64,000 nt of DNA, from contig NC_092631.1 of NCBI RefSeq assembly GCF_039555335.1, positions 15,991,805 through 16,055,804 on the forward strand, given 5' to 3'. This stretch comes from Amphiura filiformis. Its lineage: Eukaryota > Echinodermata > Ophiuroidea > Amphilepidida > Amphiuridae. Made by a program: the position numbers and the translations under genes. Each line of letters begins with the position of its first letter. The stretch's first letter is position 1. Below are positions 25,468 through 35,838 of this stretch, piece after piece. The notes under the pieces were generated by a model. That model was not told where the DNA came from and ran no database searches. It saw nothing but the letters and a program-made list of their open reading frames with translations.

Positions 25468-25616
25468 ACAGTGATAAGTTATCATGCATTTCAATTTCAA
25501 TTATTGTATCCTATGGATACAGCATTTCACAACATCATTTTCTGTAAAAAAAGGTAATAAACTCATCACACTATTCCAAAGTAATATTATGATATTCTTA
25601 TTTATCATTGGTAATA

Positions 25617-25735
25617 ATGAAAATCAAAATTATTTGATATCAGAAGGACATTCATCGTATTCAGAATGCAATTCGATGTCTGATGTGCTCTCATATGTCC
25701 CACAAAAAATACCAAACGTTGCCACCAGAACCCTT
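25617..25735. mobile_element. Foldback family A, partial copy
   Basis: The sequence from AAAATTATTTGATATCAGAA to ACCCTTAA matches the right terminal 120 bp of the 5832 and 18909 elements (shared GTATTCAGAATGCAATTCGA). The left part is missing. It ends with TTAA. Confidence 0.7.
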
Positions 25736-25739
25736 AATT

Positions 25740-26670
25740 AGTATTCGTTTGTACATTATAATTCAAGTGATTCAAAGCATTAGTAATAGGCCTAATTACA
25801 ATTAATTTGTGTTATGACATGTGGTATAAAATACATCCGGTATATAAAACAACTAATAAAAACATATCAAAGGTTCATTAATTTACATCCGTATGTTTAT
25901 CGAAATTCAGTAATATTTGAGAACAATTTCTATATTCATTTAATGTTCATAAGTGGAACCTAATTTTCTTCTCTTTTTATTTGACAAATTTTTGTTTTCC
26001 ATTGCGCGGGGTCCGCCGGGGCAATACGAATTTAAGAATAGGCGATTCTAGTACATGCAGCGTCTGACTCTACCTGAGGACATAGCCTAAGTCTCAGGGG
26101 CTCCAAGAATGGCTTTCCATACACAAATGAACAAATACAAAGGAGGAGTCCAACTTCCATGAAAATAAGTTTGATAGCTGTGCCCATCAAAGAATATTTA
26201 CCTTCTGCTTAGGTTATGTACAACGCATATATCATTTCTATTCATTATGTTCATTCATGTGGTAGCGAATTGAAGAAAATTGAATAGGCGTGTAAGGCCG
26301 CTGCATACTTTTTATTCAATGTAGAATATTCGATACAATAATGTCATTTAACCTATCCCCATTCTATATCCAATCAAGGTTAACTTCTAATGTTTAATTA
26401 CTATATATTTCATTCGATATCAATATAATCGATTATCCGTCAACGAACACTCGTTAGAAGATAAAAACGAATTGAAATACATGTAGATTGAATATTATAC
26501 TTGTGACGACACGAATATTCTACGGCGAATATTTGGCGTGTGTATGGGCCTTAACCAAAATGGGGCTCAATGAACCATGATTATCCTTGATGAACACAAT
26601 AAAATGTGCGTCTAATCTCATGCTCAATGCAAATCTTGGTTTTGACAGTTTTAATACCGATTTCATGATG
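25740..26670. other. Upstream flank of gene 1
   Basis: No coding sequence was found. Around 26240-26290 (TTCATTATGTTCAT, GAATTGAAGAAAATT) it resembles 41845-41910 upstream of gene 2, so part of the 5' flank was duplicated with the gene. A block at 26030-26130 resembles, in reverse orientation, 42140-42240. Confidence 0.45.
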
Positions 26671-26680
26671 CATATAAAAC
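26671..26680 (+). promoter_or_regulatory. Possible TATA box of gene 1
   Basis: CATATAAAAC lies 30-55 bp before the candidate start codons. A TATAAAAC word sits at a similar place (43029-43036) before gene 2. Weak evidence: AT-rich DNA gives such words often, and the distance to the ATG leaves little room for a 5' UTR. Confidence 0.3.
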
Positions 26681-26724
26681 CTAGCTAAACACGAAGGTGA
26701 TGTTGTTTAGATGGCCGTGCCGCG

Positions 26725-26730
26725 ATGCCG
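26725..26730 (+). CDS. Gene 1 exon 1 (two codons, tentative)
   Basis: ATGCCG before the donor GTAAGT, phase 0. It is aligned with gene 2 exon 1 by the shared upstream word TTTAGATGGC and the shared donor. The ATG at 26711 that matches the gene 2 start is out of frame here because gene 1 has 8 extra bases, and an ATG at 26700 is also out of frame. Confidence 0.4.
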
Positions 26731-29306
26731 GTAAGTTTGGTAGCTTTTACTTAAACAGGAAGCCCCGTCTGGCTAGTTCTCCACAGAAGAACTGACAATA
26801 CACCTGTTACTTTGATGACAGACAGAACAGAATTTACATGGATAAGTTTTAACCTTGACTAATTCCCCAAGGAACTTGAACCAAAAGTGTGGCTTTCACT
26901 TTAAGCTTATTTATTACTTTGTGTGATTAATAATCCAGTCATGACCTTTGTCCACAAATTTACTCGAGAACTCACTCCTATCCTGGGACTGAGCCTAACT
27001 TCAAATTTACACACGTTAGTTTATATACGCCAAGGACTATGATTTAATATGCGTTAATGCAAAAAAAAAAAATAACCGATAGCTTCACATTCGAATACAT
27101 TTTTGCAATTATCGTGAGCAAATTCGAACCTATAGTTCTCGAGTAGCTTGTGACGTCATCAAACATTCGTTAGTTTTTAACTTTTAACGAATATTTTTTG
27201 ATATGTTTGATGACAAAAGTCTGGAGCGGCCATTTAAAAACGAATCAAGCCTGTCGGTTCGTTTTGCATGCTCATACTGCATATTTCTAGAGTTTGAGTT
27301 ATTAGCTACTGTTACGTTTTAATACCAATAGGATCGTAATGGAGTTCATGCTTTCCGTATATTTGTCATATATATATTTTCACTGCTTGAATATTTAACT
27401 AATGGCAATGTAAACTATTTATAAAAGTACCAAATGTTATACTCTTTCAGCTTTTCATATATCGTCCTCGTCGGCTTGCAGTACTGGTTGTCTGTAGCCT
27501 TACCAGTTACATCACCCTAACCATGCTAATGTTGTATGGCTACAACCTCACATCACTCCCCCAACGTGAAAAACGTTTCGACCAGTCTCCATGGCAACAA
27601 CAAGATGCAGGGTTGCCTGAAGCTCAGAACACGAGACACGGGAATATGGTAGGCCTACTGCAAAACCAGAGTTATTTGGAGGATGCTGGAAGTCACATAC
27701 AAGCAGGATTGGATCGGGATTTAGCAAATGGGATAAAGGATCACGCCGTTAAAAGTCTTGAATTGAAAAACATGTTACAGCAGTTTGAAGCCTGGAAAAC
27801 AGAACATTTCAATGTTATAAGCAACAGATCGGTGCCGTTGAAATTACCGCCTCCACCCCATGTTAATAACAGTTTCATATGGGATAAAATGTTAACGACT
27901 TTTCCATTGGTGAGTATTAGGGTGGGTGGGGCTTCCATATTTTGTTAAATCTGTATTATGCGCATTACATAAACGATATGTTCCATGGAGGCAACTTTGC
28001 TCCTTCAACAAAGTGGTAACCTTTATTCGGTTCTACATGTGTCTCCTTTTCCACATTACTAGTAATAAATATCAAAGAGTCATAATTGGCGGTCAATCAA
28101 ATCAACTCCAAGTCAACGATGTTCAGGAACGTCCCCTCATTGTTAATTGTTGGTTATATACATACCTAGCTTTGTAACCCACCACTTGAACAGGATTTAG
28201 CCAAAGCAAACAGAGATTAGAGCTATTTAAAAAGTCTATAAACATAGGTAGAAGGTTATTATTAATATGATTATTGTTTGGTTTAAAAGCTGTTTGACTG
28301 GCGCTATGAAAATGAGATACATGTCGCACCAAATTGAGGTACTTATAAATACGACCCTCATGCACATTGTACGCTGTAACGCAGAATACGATTCAGGACA
28401 TTTACGGCTCATTCGTGGTGTACAGTCATGTTAAAGCTGATAAATTGGTAATGTTTCGCTCCTTCTAATGAGTTAAATACATATTAAACTATACCAAAAC
28501 AAATAATGCAGTGCATAAGTCAAAATCATCGCATCGAATATTGTCGTATGCACATCAGGTCAACGCCCCCAATCTCATAGTCAACGCATTACATGAAAAT
28601 CTATTTTAAAATCTGAAACAAAAACTTTTTAAATATGACAAATCATTATTGAAACGTTCATATAAAGGTTACAGACAGTTGTCGATCTAAAGTTGCCACT
28701 AGGCTCTCAAGCATGACATTCTCAATAGAAAACAGTTCCTTAACCCCAATGCTTCATCTACACTCAAAGAATGTATTTGAATGTGTTGGGTACAAAAACT
28801 TATGTTCCACAACTTAGGTCAAATTTTCTGCTTTGCTTGTTTGATGGTAGTCATTGAGCTATGCCATTAGGAAAGAGTTCATTATAATTTTATCAGCTCG
28901 TAATCGGCGTGCCTTATAACATCGCTAATTAATATCAAAATATTTTATTTTGAGAATTATTTTGTGACATCTCGCAAGCATCACGAATTATTAATTCAAG
29001 TCCTATACTTTGTCTACTTTCTTTAACACACAAAATAAAGACCAGACAGGTCAAATAATAGCACTCTAGTGTGGGTCTACTTTTCGGCGTAGTGGTAAAA
29101 GCCTAAAAGCCTCCCACCCATTACGAGCTGGTCAAACTATATGGTTCACAGTGTGTCGATCTTAGCACCTCACGAAAAAAAATTCAGAGCAATTATTTTT
29201 GTACTATATAGATTAGGCACCAGAAACAATTTCTTTCAATCTTAGGATCGACCGTCGATGCTAGTTCAATGTCAATGATGACAATGATGACGATGATGAC
29301 GATGAC

Positions 29307-29347
<41 letters not shown>

Positions 29348-32300
29348 CTAGTTATTTCTATGGTTCTTTGTAGGTTTTCCGGCGATTAATGAGACCATTC
29401 TTGACTGACTACAAGAATCCATGTTTTCGAGAAGACGACGGCAGTCTACGATGTCTGCCTTATTTCATTGAAATTGGTGCAGCAAAATGCGGCACGACAG
29501 ATTTGTACTATCACATTACTCGTCACCCACAAGTAGTACGGGGCTACAAAGAACCTCATTTCTGGACGCATATGGGAAAATCTGGTAGGAAACCTGTCAT
29601 TGTTTTGTTTAACTTTAATAAAGCCTATATTATCAGTTCCCAATGTCTTGCACTACATCTACTATCATCAAATAGAATCAATTTGCACTCATTATCAACC
29701 ATTATATTAAGCCCGGCCATACGCCTTATATGAAATTTAATGGGAGTGTGTGGCTATTTTGAAATACGCCCTCTACCTAGTCTGTGTTACAGACTGGGAA
29801 ACCCAGAGTCTACCTCAGGGAATGGACTGTTATTTTTTGTATTAGCTTCATATCATTAAAATACAGGACTTATGAAAACTTACTTTTTCATACTGCACGA
29901 AAATAAATATGTAATGGCATTTATAACGAAACGCAGAGTAATAACATTAACTTGAGTCAGAGGCGACTTCAAACTTCAAAACTCGGCCGGCAGTTACCGG
30001 CGGTTCAACCGCGTTCCATTGTGAAGGATAATGGAAACCGGCTCCAACCGGACGAAACCTCCCGGAACCGCCGTTCGAGTTATGATTTCATTAATACTCT
30101 ACTTTTAAACAGGCGGCGCGCGTAACGCATTTACTAAATTCAGGGATTTTCCTTTGGGCCGTGTAGACACTTTCGATACATAAAAGTAAGGATGTGTGTG
30201 GACCCCTCTTCCTGATTCCTGAAATTTGTTTGATACCAAATTTGTCAAGGTTGTATATGCACTTCCAGAATTATTGAAAATGTTAACAATTTCACTTAGG
30301 ACCACTTTGCTGCCTAAAATTGACCTTAGGGTCAGTCCAAAAAATACAAAACAAATCTTATGTTCCTAGTAACATTAGACTACATTCTTTCAGATGCAAA
30401 AGACTAGAAATTCATATCTGGTGTACACCTAAAGTTATTAGTTGTCAAAATTTGCCGATTTTAAGCGCCATTTGTGGCTGAACCACTTTAGGGGGGCCTA
30501 AAATTCTGTAGGGGGTCTAGAAGTTTCTCTTTTTTTGAATTGCTCATAGACATTGGCACATGGTTAATCCATTCTGAACATAATTAGGACCTATAAGTGC
30601 ACTGTGACATTATCATGGGTCCTTCAAAATCAAAGATAATTTGATTGAACAGTACGAAGTGCTGATTTTGACCCCCCCCCCTGAAATCCCAACGAAATTC
30701 CGAAATCAATCTTTTTTGGCATTAGGCATTTCAGACACAGCCAGTGAGTGAACACATTCAAAAAGAGGGTCACAACTGATTTAATTAAGAAGAAAATGCC
30801 TCTCAAAGAGAGCGCTTTGTCATTTGGACACCTTAAATTCCCAATTTTGGTCAAGGTCGCCAAACTTAGATGGCCCGCCATTCGCAAACGAAATTGAATT
30901 TGAATTTTTTTCTTGTGACTTCACCTAGGGGTCCATGAAAGGTACCCCTGAGCCAAAGGAGAGCAAAATCCAAGAGGGTGGGTGTACACTCAGTCTGTTT
31001 TGACATGGACTGACCCCTTAGTGAGATATTTTGTATCCTTAATATTTTTTTATAATAACATCGTGATTCTATTTTCTACTCAGATAATAAAATAACGCAA
31101 TATTTGGACTCGTTGACAAATTTTAGCAAAGCCATGGTGACAAAGAGAGACAAGGAGTCACTGATATTCGGTAAGTGTCCTGACAAGAAAATAGTGCAGT
31201 GCAGATAAATTACTCATCTGTTCCGTAAGCCATGATGAGCTGCATATTTTATTACCTCATTCTGATCCAGGGCAATGGAAAATTCCAAGATGAGATCACA
31301 ATTCTAAAAATAGCACTGATGCATAAATATATAGGCTGGTAATTGTGCAATATGGGAAATTCCAAGTTCAAAATAGCCATGAATGTGGTGAATCAGGCAT
31401 CGCAGGCACCGCGGCACCACGCGAAAATGTGCTCCGCCGGGCACTTACATAACTACTCACGAGTCACGAATTCAACACTGAGGCATAAATTAAGAAGCTG
31501 GTAATTGTGCATATAGCGCATGTGCAGTATGGGAAATTTCAAGTTCAAAATAGCCATGAATGTGGTGAATCAGGCACCGCAGGCACCTCGGCACCACGCG
31601 AAAATGGGCTCCGCCGGGCACTTACATAACTACTCACGACTTATTCGAATTCACTTGAAATTCATGGATGATACAAGTCTTTTTGATTTATAATTACTTA
31701 CGACTGTACCTGTTAACAATAATGATACTAATTATGACTTTAGTGAAATTTATTACGACTTATGCCCAATGTAAACGCGGTATAAATCACAATCCAATCA
31801 TCGAATACTCACGACCGACCGTTGCACTGTGCGTATGAACGAGTGTAAACCGCTAAAAGTATGATGTATTCTTTCTTTTACTCAGGGGATGCCTCACCAT
31901 CCTATTTCTGGGAAAATAATAGAGTGCCACAGAACAAAAACAAAGAATTATTATTCGTCTGGGCAGATCTAATTCATGCCGTAATGCCTGGAGCGAAAAT
32001 CATTATTATCTTGAGAAACCCGACTAACAGGTAGGTAAAGCCAATGAAAAGCATAAAGGCCTATCCCGGCCCGGCTGTTTCTTAGTGAAAACAGAGATTT
32101 ATCTCCTGTCCCGGTCTCATATCCCTGGTAGAAAGATCACTGAAAGCCAAACTGGAGTCAGGGTGACTCTAAAAGCAGAGTCCAGCCACTCTGCGACTCT
32201 ATGTGTAAAATGACTCTATATTGGGAGTCATCTGACTCCCTTAAAGAGCTATAAACTTCTTGACTCCGGGGAAGAGTCACCTTTGATGACTCTACACTGG

Positions 32301-35300
32301 AGTCATTTGACTCCCAATATGGAGTCATTTTAGACATAGAGTCGCGTAGTGGCTGGACTCTGCTTCTAGAGTAACCCAGATTCCAGTAATAGAGTCCCCT
32401 GACTCCATTACAGGGACACTCCGACAGTTCGGAAATAGCACAAAATAATGATACACATAGATGTACATCAAGATAAAATTTCAAAGTATATAAACACCTC
32501 AAAAAATAAGCCCCCCCTCTGAACATGTCGTCATAACATCGTAAGGTTTCATTTTGTACCAAAAAACTAACTTTGAAATAATTATATGACTGTTTACTAA
32601 GTGCTGTGTGAAAATGAGAGATTTCCATGACTTCAGGGCTGAATGAGCCTAAATTGAAGGCAAAAACTGCCCTTTTCAAAAGTCACAAAGTAGGCCTATA
32701 TGCTTGTCACAAAAGTTGATTCATGGCTTGTTACTAATGGAAAACCCCATGTGTTTGAGTGCAGTTTAAAATCCTCACCAAGTGAACATTTACTGTAATG
32801 TGTATCGATTCTTGATCATTCAGCCATGCAAATCCCCTTGGTGCAGAGTTCAGCACAGTTAGTTGTAAGATGGTCAGTTCCATTCCTTGTCCCAATACGC
32901 CTTGCAGTTAACAAGCATAGGCCTACTTTGTGAATTTTGGAAAGGGCACTTTTTGTCTTCAATTTAGGCTCATTCAGCCCTGAAGTCATGGAAATCTCTC
33001 ATTTTCACACAACACTTAGTAAACAGTCATATAATTATTTCAAAGTTAGTTTTGTTGGTACAAAACGAAAGTTTACGATGTTATGACGACATGTTCAGAG
33101 GGGGACTTATTTCTTTTGAGGTGTTTATATACCTACCGGAATTATGGAGACTTTACTTTGAGTTTCACGCCATATAGGCGATCGTTAGACGACAGAATGA
33201 AGAAATTTATAGGTTAAACCACCGACCCCTTAGGAAAGGTAGAATATACATTCCATGGTGTCAACAGCCAAACTATTCCAGAGTATGACTCCGTCGACGA
33301 CTCTGAAGGTAGGCCCTAGAGTCAATTGACTCCACGGGTAGAGTTAAGGTGACTCCTTTTGAGAGTCTTTTGAGAGATTTTGGTGATGTGTGGCAGAATT
33401 CATTTTCACCTTTTGGTATATAACTTTGGGTGCAATTTTAAGAAAAACAGGTAGAAATTTGGTTTTTTTTTTTTTTAAATATCTCCCCAAATCTGAAAAA
33501 GTGCTGATTCTTGAACAAAATTTGTGAAAATGTTAGCAAAATGTGCGAAAAGTTTCAAGAATTAGGTAATTAAATTTTGAACAAAATAATCAAAAATTAG
33601 TATATTTTTAGTCTCTATTTCGTCAAACTTTTATTTTGTATGATTTCAAAATCCCAGCCATACATTTCTCCCAAACCAAAATCGAAACCCCCGGAGGCAT
33701 ACATATAATTAAATTATTAATTATTGGCCTAATAAACAAACAAATAACCAATAATTATAATTTCTTTCAATTTTGACAGAACAATTTCTCACTATTTCTA
33801 CAATAGTAGAAATCAGTCTCCCGAAGATTTACACAAAAAGGTTCACGAGGCAACCAAACGATTCAATACGTGCCTGAAACAACGCCGTTACAGGGAATGT
33901 GCTACAGAATACTACCCCGCGGTGAGTAAAAAAATGAGGCATGTAGATTTTATAATAATTATGTGCCCAGGGCGTATGGGTCCAAATCGAGAAGCAAAAA
34001 TAAAAAATAAAAAATAAAAAATAAATAAATAAATAAATAAATAGGCCGAATTATGTTTTTTGGAAGTAATTTGTAGTAAACATACATCGATTTAGCTATA
34101 AAACGACTATTTTCATAAGCATTTTGCATGTTTTTATTCTTGTACATGTTCATGTGGAGTCGCCCATCATAAACCAAATCCATGTTCTTATAAAATCCGG
34201 GAATAAAATGAACCACTGAATTATCTTTCAGAGACTTCAAGTAAGTGTTTATATTGCCCATGTTCGTGAATGGCTCCGTCTCTACCCACGAGAGCAGGTC
34301 CTGATAATACGGACTGAAGATTGGCATGACCATGCGAAAAATGGTATTTTACAACAGATTTATAAGTTTCTTGAAATAGGTAAGTCAAATTACAATTCAC
34401 TCCACCTTTCTCCCCTCCTCCTTGCTCTTGCTCTTCTTCTTCCTCCTCCTGCTACTCCTCCTGCTCCTTCTCACTCTTTTCTCCCCTTCTTTCTGATTTT
34501 AATACACCCTAAAAAGGGTCATAGTCACTCCTTTTTTACTCCGGTTAAGGTCATCCTTCTTTACCTCTCCTCCTTCTTCTCGCCTTCTCCTTCTCTTCCT
34601 CCTCCTTCTCCTCCTTTTTTTCCCAAAATTATCCTATTCATTTGTGTGTGTAGTTGAAAATCATCCAGACATCTGACAATGGGTGGTCTGCTAATGGCTG
34701 CCTCCATGAGCTATACTCGATAATATATTATCGACTTTATAAAATCATTGTACAGATTAACTGTTCATTCTATTCCCAATTTAAAAAAAAATCAGCTTAA
34801 AGGTTCAAGGTGTCACTTGATAACATACTCAAAAAGCAAACATTTTCATAACCCTAGTTTATCGGTAGAGAAATCTGTTTTTATTTCAAAAACATAACTT
34901 AATTTGATAAACCTGGTTTTTCCGATTTGCAAAAACAGGGTTTTCGATTTGAAAAAACAGGTTTATCGATTCGAAAAGCAAATTTTCGAAAAAACTTGGC
35001 TTCTCGAGCGAGAAACGTGCTTTTTCGCCGATAAACCTGGTTTATCGCTCGAAAAAAAAACTATGTTCGGCGAAAAACCAACCTTTTCTCTTCTATTGTG
35101 CAATATACCTGCCCATCGGCGTTACAACATTACATACATTAATAAGATGATAATTGTGTTTATTGTTTTACACAGATGAATTGTCTGAAGCTCAATTACC
35201 TGATTTAGAAGAGGACTCTGTTTTGGCAGAAATTGAATCCAAAAAAGCTACTGAAAAGAGAAGCAAACGTTTGGGATATGTCCTACCGGAAACTAGAGCA

Positions 35301-35321
35301 TTCCTCGATGAATTTTTTTGA
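26725..35321 (+). CDS. CHST15-like sulfotransferase, gene 1 (C-terminus truncated)
   Basis: Spliced gene: 26725-26730, 27451-27909, 29374-29584, 31084-31170, 31886-32030, 33780-33921, 34232-34379 and 35176-35321, all introns GT-AG. The conceptual product is 447 residues. It is a predicted type II Golgi membrane enzyme: basic cytoplasmic start, one membrane segment at about residues 11-30, a stem, then a PAPS-dependent sulfotransferase domain. Visible motifs are the 5'-phosphosulfate loop IEIGAAKCGTTDLYY (187-201), KEPHFWTH, GDASPSYFW and the 3'-phosphate site LRNPTNRTIS (297-306). These follow carbohydrate sulfotransferase 15 (GalNAc 4-sulfate 6-O-sulfotransferase), whose human form has GQPKCGTTDLYD, KEPHWWT and LRDPVERLYS. 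Exon 8 has seven T where gene 2 has a shorter run; the shift gives TGA at 35319 and drops 20 conserved residues. The start chosen (26725) is the only nearby ATG in frame with exon 2. Acceptor sugar is inferred from the family. Confidence 0.8.
27451..27909 (+). CDS. Gene 1 exon 2: membrane anchor and stem
   Basis: Phase 0 at both ends; acceptor CTTTCAG and donor GTGAGT. It encodes IYRPRRLAVLVVCSL and the following hydrophobic stretch, then a hydrophilic stem with FDQSPWQQQDAG and ending PPPPHVN and WDKMLTTFPL. It is 32 codons shorter than gene 2 exon 2, through loss (or lack) of a block after the SHI(Q) region. Confidence 0.85.
27975..28440 (+). mobile_element. Dispersed repeat in gene 1 intron 2
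   Basis: Matches the right three quarters of the inverted-repeat element at 47108-47704 (shared CATAATTGGCGGTCA, CATTGTTAATTGTTGGTTAT, CCCACCACTTGAACAGGATT). It ends with CATTTACGGCTCATTCGTG, the degenerate terminal repeat. The left terminus is missing. Confidence 0.7.
29259..29347 (+). repeat. GAT/ATG microsatellite before gene 1 exon 3
   Basis: About 85 bp of (GAT)n with GAC variants ending about 27 bp before the exon 3 acceptor. The paralogue has a related tract at the same place (48833-48984), so the microsatellite predates the gene duplication. Confidence 0.85.
29374..29584 (+). CDS. Gene 1 exon 3: 5'-PAPS loop
   Basis: 211 nt, enters in phase 0 and leaves in phase 1; acceptor TTTGTAG, donor GTAGGA. 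Encodes PYFIEIGAAKCGTTDLY and KEPHFWTH, the best conserved part of the family. Confidence 0.9.
29986..30085. mobile_element. Relic of the GC-rich-ended TA element
   Basis: Two opposed blocks, AAAACTCGGCCGGCAGTTAC with CGGCGGTT, and CAACCGGACGAAACCTCCCG with GAACCGCCGTTCGAGTT, are diverged copies of the left and right ends of the 1.8-kb element at 17028. They lie only about 40 bp apart, so this is a short, internally deleted derivative. Confidence 0.65.
30329..31017. mobile_element. Harbinger-like non-autonomous element in gene 1 intron 3
   Basis: Ends GGGTCAGTCCA and TGGACTGACCCC, flanked by TTA on both sides (30326-30328 and 31018-31020). A 3-bp TWA target duplication with GGG...CCC ends fits PIF/Harbinger. 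The interior has no transposase frame. Its right end lies 66 bp before exon 4. Confidence 0.65.
31084..31170 (+). CDS. Gene 1 exon 4
   Basis: 87 nt, phase 1 to phase 1, acceptor CTACTCAG and donor GTAAGT. Encodes KITQYLDSLTNF and KRDKESLIFG. Too short to be seen as a stand-alone frame; supported by 87-nt identity of structure with gene 2 exon 4. Confidence 0.88.
31313..31639 (+). repeat. Tandem duplication in gene 1 intron 4
   Basis: Two units of about 150-165 bp (31313-31460 and 31476-31639), sharing AAGTTCAAAATAGCCATGAA, TGTGGTGAATCAGGCA and GCTCCGCCGGGCACTTACAT. The second has an extra 17 bp near its start. Confidence 0.85.
31886..32030 (+). CDS. Gene 1 exon 5: GDAS and 3'-phosphate site
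   Basis: 145 nt, phase 1 to phase 2. Encodes GDASPSYFWENN and VMPGAKIIIILRNPTN; the arginine of the RNPxxR motif is completed across the splice. Confidence 0.9.
32158..33370. mobile_element. Large foldback element in gene 1 intron 5
   Basis: Two nested inverted repeats. The outer part (32158-32420) holds many copies of GAGTC/GACTC and the arms TCCAGCCACTCTGCGACTC and complement. The main arms are 32486-32707 and 32911-33132, about 222 bp each and about 95 percent complementary by eye. More GACTC words lie at 33285-33375. The minus-strand frame over 32158-32679 is a by-product of the repeat and not a gene. Confidence 0.75.
33780..33921 (+). CDS. Gene 1 exon 6
   Basis: 142 nt, phase 2 to phase 0, acceptor TTTTGACAG and donor GTGAGT. 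Encodes ISHYFYNSRNQSPEDLHKK and the cysteine pair NTCLKQ and YRECATEYY. Two codons shorter than gene 2 near the end. Confidence 0.88.
34232..34379 (+). CDS. Gene 1 exon 7
   Basis: 148 nt, phase 0 to phase 1, acceptor ATCTTTCAG. Encodes RLQVSVYIAHVREWLRLYP, EQVLIIRTEDW and YKFLEI, matching the family's RLQVGLYAVYLLDWL and FLILRLED region. Confidence 0.9.
34395..34620 (+). repeat. CTC/CTT pyrimidine tract in gene 1 intron 7
   Basis: Starts about 20 bp after the exon 7 donor. A similar tract begins at the same place in gene 2 (55693-55920), so it is shared by descent. Confidence 0.8.
34852..35080 (+). repeat. Degenerate AAACCTGGTTTATCG repeats
   Basis: Words such as GATAAACCTGGTTT, AAAACAGGTTTATCGATTCG and CGATTTG recur at about 20-30 bp spacing in direct and inverted form. 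The open frame at 34904-35179 arises from this repeat. Confidence 0.6.
35176..35321 (+). CDS. Gene 1 exon 8, frameshifted
   Basis: Enters in phase 1 after TACACAG. Encodes DELSEAQLPDLEEDS and VLPETRAFLDEFF, then TGA at 35319-35321. The sequence homologous to the gene 2 tail (NRELADYLGDE, FLWKD) follows in another frame up to a TAA at 35380-35382. One extra T in the T7 run at 35313-35319 explains the shift. It is either a real truncation or a homopolymer sequencing error. Confidence 0.8.
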
Positions 35322-35399
35322 ACCATATAACAGAGAATTAGCCGATTATTTAGGCGACGAAGCCTTTCTATGGAAGGATTAATCTTAAAGCCATTGTGT

Positions 35400-35838
35400 A
35401 CGATCTTATAATATGAAATTGGTGAATTTTTTCAAACCTGATTTTTGTTTGCATATTATTTTGTAATGTTTTACGCATGTCCCAACTCCCAACTTGCACC
35501 TAAATGGAATCGGCCAATTTTTTGGTCTTCGTAGGTCAACAGTTCGACTTTATGTCCTCCCATAGAATTGCATTGTTTGTTTTTTCAGCTTAAAATGGAA
35601 ATTTCAGTGACTCAAGACAAGCGGTTCAGTATATATGATAGGAAATGAGGTACATCCTAGCGGTACCTTATTTCTTATCATAAATAACGTATCGTTTGTC
35701 TTGGGTCACTAAAATTCTAGTGTAGTAATTGGATTCCTTGCCCCTATAATATTACCCTTGTGTTACCAGTGTGTTTTTAGTTTTTGAGAAAATTGCAAAA
35801 ATATACACAAATTTATCGAAGGGTGTAGTACCCCCTTA
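35400..35838. mobile_element. Partial TTAA-type element 3' of gene 1
   Basis: Ends with GGGTGTAGTACCCCCTTAA, the terminal repeat of the 20758-23649 element. Inside is a hairpin at about 35606-35708 (AGTGACTCAAGACAA with TTGTCTTGGGTCACT). The text near 35450-35520 is also related to 44455-44520. The left end was not found. Confidence 0.55.

Larger units (their letters stand above)
7930..25620. repeat. tRNA-Lys repeat array with nested insertions
   Basis: A unit of about 0.65-0.69 kb recurs in whole or part near 8.03, 9.15, 12.6, 13.0, 16.4-16.9, 18.85, 19.6-19.95, 20.0-20.75, 23.65-24.25 and 25.45-25.62 kb. Marker words in order are CTACTATCAGTTAAC, ACATTACAGGCTAAATTCCA, GATACAACATTTGCACAATA, TAATGAAATACCAAAA, CCACTATTAATAAAATCACA and the tRNA. 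Distances between tRNA genes, once the inserted transposons are taken out, come back to about 0.5-0.7 kb for the later units. Units near 8 and 9.2 kb lack the tRNA. Confidence 0.8.

Noticed and set aside
27975-28440. Homologous DNA on opposite sides of exon 2 in the two genes (after it in gene 1, before it in gene 2), as if exon 2 had been shuffled or duplicated
   Set aside because: The gene 2 copy (47108-47704) has inverted terminal repeats, so both are more simply separate insertions of one transposon family.
32158-32679. Minus-strand open frame of 173 codons
   Set aside because: It lies wholly within the foldback element and its composition follows the GAGTC repeats and the inverted arm.
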